This document shows, in pieces, positions 45,030-47,260 of a stretch of DNA of 47,260 bases. Source of the DNA: Amoeboaphelidium occidentale (lineage: Eukaryota > Aphelidiomycota > Aphelidea); the NCBI GenBank assembly GCA_023515795.1, contig JALGPX010000092.1, forward strand, positions 1 to 47,260, written 5' to 3'. The notes under the pieces were generated by a model. That model was not told the origin of the DNA, made no database searches, and saw nothing but the letters and a program-made list of their open reading frames with translations. Position 1 is the stretch's first letter; each line of letters begins with the position of its first letter. The position numbers were made by a program, and so were the translations under genes.

Positions 45030-45530
45030 TTAGATCATCAAACCAAACAAAGCAAAGAATGTAGCTACACCAATTTCCAAAGCACTAGCAGAGGAGTATG
45101 AAACTGGTCCATTGTAACCAGAGCTTGGAGGCGATGGTGGTCGAACAGGAGGCAAAGATTCGTTAGCAGCAAGAGAAGGAATTGTTGAACTTATGGTTTT
45201 AGTACCAATGACAGTTTGGGATGTTTTGACTTTTGGTGCACCCTTTCCTAGTTTCTTTTGTTCTGCAACGTAGTTACAAGTTCCTTGAGAGTTCTGTTCT
45301 TCAATCAATCTTTGCTTTTGCAATTCAGTATCCTGCCCACAAAGAGAATAACAGTTCAAAGAAGAAGTGTACGTATTGCAAAGACAATCCCAATACTCAA
45401 AAGTAGGAGTGGTTGAAACCAACCCATTACAGTTAGCTTGATTCAATCTTGCACGTGTTGTACATGCAGAGTACTCAGGAGAGCAGGCCATTGCGGTGTA
45501 GGCCAAAAGAGCTGCGAATAATACTTTCAT
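45030..45530 (-). CDS. GPI-anchored cysteine-rich surface protein
   Basis: Intronless ORF of 166 residues. Signal peptide MKVLFAALLAYTAMA; then a compact domain with eight Cys between residues 16 and 77, including a C-x-C (WDCLCNTY) and NCYSLCGQ. A Ser/Thr/Pro-rich stalk (TIPSLAANESLPPVRPPSPPSS) and a C-terminal hydrophobic tail preceded by small residues (SSASALEIGVATFFALFGLMI) give a GPI-attachment signal. Eight Cys with CxC recalls fungal CFEM-like or similar small surface domains, but the CFEM spacing is not clearly met. It is probably a cell-surface protein. PIG-M in the same window shows the anchor pathway exists. Confidence 0.78.
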   Translation of the reverse strand: MKVLFAALLAYTAMACSPEYSACTTRARLNQANCNGLVSTTPTFEYWDCLCNTYTSSLNCYSLCGQDTELQKQRLIEEQNSQGTCNYVAEQKKLGKGAPKVKTSQTVIGTKTISSTIPSLAANESLPPVRPPSPPSSGYNGPVSYSSASALEIGVATFFALFGLMI

Positions 45531-46779
45531 TTTGGATAAGAGAAAAAGGTTACAAGACTGGGCGAATGTTTTATACCATCAAGATAATAGTAACACAGAG
45601 TCACAAAGATTGGACGCCTTGAGCGTGACGTGATTGCCTCATTCTCAACTGGTCGACTTGGCAGCTTCGAGTAGTAGAGCCATATGCATAGTCTTAACTA
45701 AAGTTCTAACAATAGAGTCTCTATTCGATGTTTTTAGCAGAACAAGAACTTCAAAAACTTGTCGCCGGAGAAAAACGATTGATCTTCAATGTCCACCAAA
45801 ATCAAAATTCTTGAAGAAATAAAACATTAACATGACAAGAACAAGCTTGTTTACCGTAGTGTAGATGGTCTAGAATTATATGCCAAAGTTTCAACTTCAC
45901 AGCGTAAGCGCATCATTTATGCGCCAAAAGTGGTTTCAGCGAGATATCTTTCCCAATTCTAAAGCGCTTCCTCTAGGAGACATAGTCGTGAGTCTTTGTT
46001 TAATATTCTGTCAAATGACGCTTAAAGTTCGGGAAACGGTAGCGCGTTGGTGGTGTTGTTTCAGACTGATGTTGGATATCATGCGAAAAATCAGAGTCTG
46101 ACTTCATGGCTATCTTTTCCGTATCATTCGATTTGATTATCTTTGACAGGTAAAACATTCTATATGCTATTTTGGAGCTAAACACACTCTAACTATAAGA
46201 AAGTTCACAATCAGAGAAACAAATTGCAACAGCATTCTCAAGACTCAGGCTTGAGAGTTGAATTTCGCCCATAGGAAACTTCACATGATGAACTTTCAGA
46301 ATCATCCATCAGATTCTGCAAAAGTTGATGGGACGCAAGATATGCCGCCATGTTCTGATCGCGATCGTGCTGATTCAATCAAGGAAGAAAAGATTCTCGA
46401 AACAATTAGAATAAAGTTGTTTCAAGTCACTATTTGAGCATCTTGTTTATTAATATTCTTAAGTTTGAGGAGTATCGCATTGAAACTGTTTTCGATATCT
46501 ATTTGAAACCACTTCCACCATGAGAATGCTTAACGTAGCACTATCAAGCTTAAACTCCAATAGAGAGTTGAACAGCTTTTCATTTGTGATATCGATCCTT
46601 ATTCTTCCATTCTAATTTGTTTTTCCGAATTAATGTCAATTTTGGTTCGAATCTTGTGACCGCAAAAGTTCCAAACCCGGTTGTTTTACGCATTGAGTGA
46701 TCCTTTTGTGAGTGGCGTAAGTTTTCCGGGCGAATAACTGACATCTAGTTCTATTTGAGTGTAATAATCTGCTCTCATA
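45531..46779. other. Long gene-poor region with a few short ORFs
   Basis: 1.25 kb, the only long spacer. No gene could be supported. Short plus-strand ORFs exist: 28 codons just before 45820 (starting MFLAEQELQKLVAG), 45880-46101 (starting MPKFQLHSVSAS; GTGAGT after GDIV could be a donor) and 46285-46437 (50 codons, starting MMNFQNHPSD). None shows a known domain and none joins convincingly by a short intron. They may be exons of an unrecognised gene or chance. No tRNA was found. Confidence 0.35.
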
Positions 46780-47184
46780 ATGGAAGCAGACGTGGATTTA
46801 ATGGCTGATGATGAGGATTTTATGGATATTGATAATGATGTTGGTGTTTTAGAATCTACTGAAAAGAGTTCTCTTTGGGATTTATTTACGAAGGATTTGA
46901 ATAATAATTATAATGATGTTGACATTTTTACTGGCATTCTTGTTGTTCTTTTGCATGAAGGTGCTACTGTACCACTTCTGCCTTATGATATTGAGGATTT
47001 GGCAATTAATGAGGATGTCACGAACGGCACTGAAACGTTTTCCATCAAAGTTGGTGTAAACACTGGACTTTGTCTTGAAAACCGGGAGCTTGCTGGGATA
47101 AAGGCAGCTCTTGAACAGATCGCCCAAAGAGTTTCTATTGTTCGCTTTTGGGCATCTCGATTTGTTAATTATGTTGCTGTATAA
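46780..47184 (+). CDS. Small acidic protein of unknown function
   Basis: ORF of 134 residues with ATG in a good context (ataATGG). The N-terminus is strongly acidic (MEADVDLMADDEDFMDIDND). A mixed alpha/beta region follows, with an Ile/Leu/Val-rich strand (DIFTGILVVLLHEGA) and a C-terminal helix (ELAGIKAALEQIAQRV). No family is recognised. It may be a complete small gene or the first exon of a longer one if a donor lies before the stop at 47184. Confidence 0.5.
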   Translation: MEADVDLMADDEDFMDIDNDVGVLESTEKSSLWDLFTKDLNNNYNDVDIFTGILVVLLHEGATVPLLPYDIEDLAINEDVTNGTETFSIKVGVNTGLCLENRELAGIKAALEQIAQRVSIVRFWASRFVNYVAV

Positions 47185-47260
47185 TACCGTATTTCGGGCG
47201 GCAAGAGCGAGCGACCGAGTTGTTTGTTTCATAATAGAATTTTCGCGAGTCGCTTATACC

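Noticed and set aside
46644..46653. GGTTCGAATC, a B-box-like tRNA promoter motif
   Set aside because: The flanking bases do not form a T-stem, and no A box, anticodon arm or acceptor stem fits around it.

Overview
This is a gene-dense nuclear contig from a small-genome eukaryote. About 28 genes lie in 47 kb on both strands, spacers are mostly 10-200 bp, and nearly all introns are 32-54 nt with GT-AG ends. The content is opisthokont and fungus-like: an Rsp5-type HECT ligase, an endopolyphosphatase of the Ppn1 family, a Pab2/PABPN1-like protein, a fungal-type APH kinase and a possible MedA/DUF7082 regulator. Three genes argue for an early-diverging, flagellated lineage rather than a yeast or mould: a HYLS1-like centriole/cilium protein, a ROCK-like kinase, and a dihydroxyacetone-phosphate acyltransferase ending in the peroxisomal signal SKL. 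A zoosporic fungus or relative (Rozella/aphelid/chytrid grade) fits best. This is inference; no rRNA or species marker is present.

Layout. Positions 1-1013 hold an assembly-type direct repeat around an N, with a secreted beta-propeller-like gene. Positions 1.05-10.2 kb are a conserved housekeeping block with three ribosome-biogenesis genes (PES1, KRR1, PUF6), a polyprenyl diphosphate synthase (COQ1) and the MedA-like regulator. Positions 10.3-17.6 kb look like an accessory 'surface' island: two tandem paralogous secreted proteins of unknown family (one split by a second repeat-flanked gap), two tandem O-fucosyltransferase-like type II membrane proteins, a small ubiquitin-like/Crinkler-header-like protein and a four-helix membrane protein.

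Positions 17.8-28.7 kb carry DHAPAT, HYLS1, NMNAT, an APH-type kinase, PIG-M, PABPN1, a SAC2-type phosphoinositide phosphatase and a Golgi glycosyltransferase, packed with gaps of 14-40 bp and two coding overlaps. Positions 28.9-39.3 kb carry a 1537-residue ROCK-like kinase with an unusual C-terminus, a His/Ser-rich unknown, a cyclin and an endopolyphosphatase. Positions 39.5-40.9 kb are a decayed F-box/LRR pseudogene. Positions 41.2-45.5 kb hold Rsp5, COQ2 and a GPI-anchored cysteine-rich protein. Positions 45.5-46.8 kb are the only long gene-poor stretch, and a small acidic unknown protein ends the window.

Functional links: COQ1 and COQ2 supply the tail and the tail transfer of ubiquinone synthesis. 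PIG-M builds the GPI anchor that the 45-kb surface protein appears to need. The fucosyltransferases and the DXD glycosyltransferase would modify secretory-pathway proteins such as the neighbouring secreted families. ROCK, SAC2 and Rsp5 act on actin and membrane traffic. Exon-intron structures were inferred by joining reading frames at GT-AG sites that restore conserved protein motifs; none was confirmed by RNA data.
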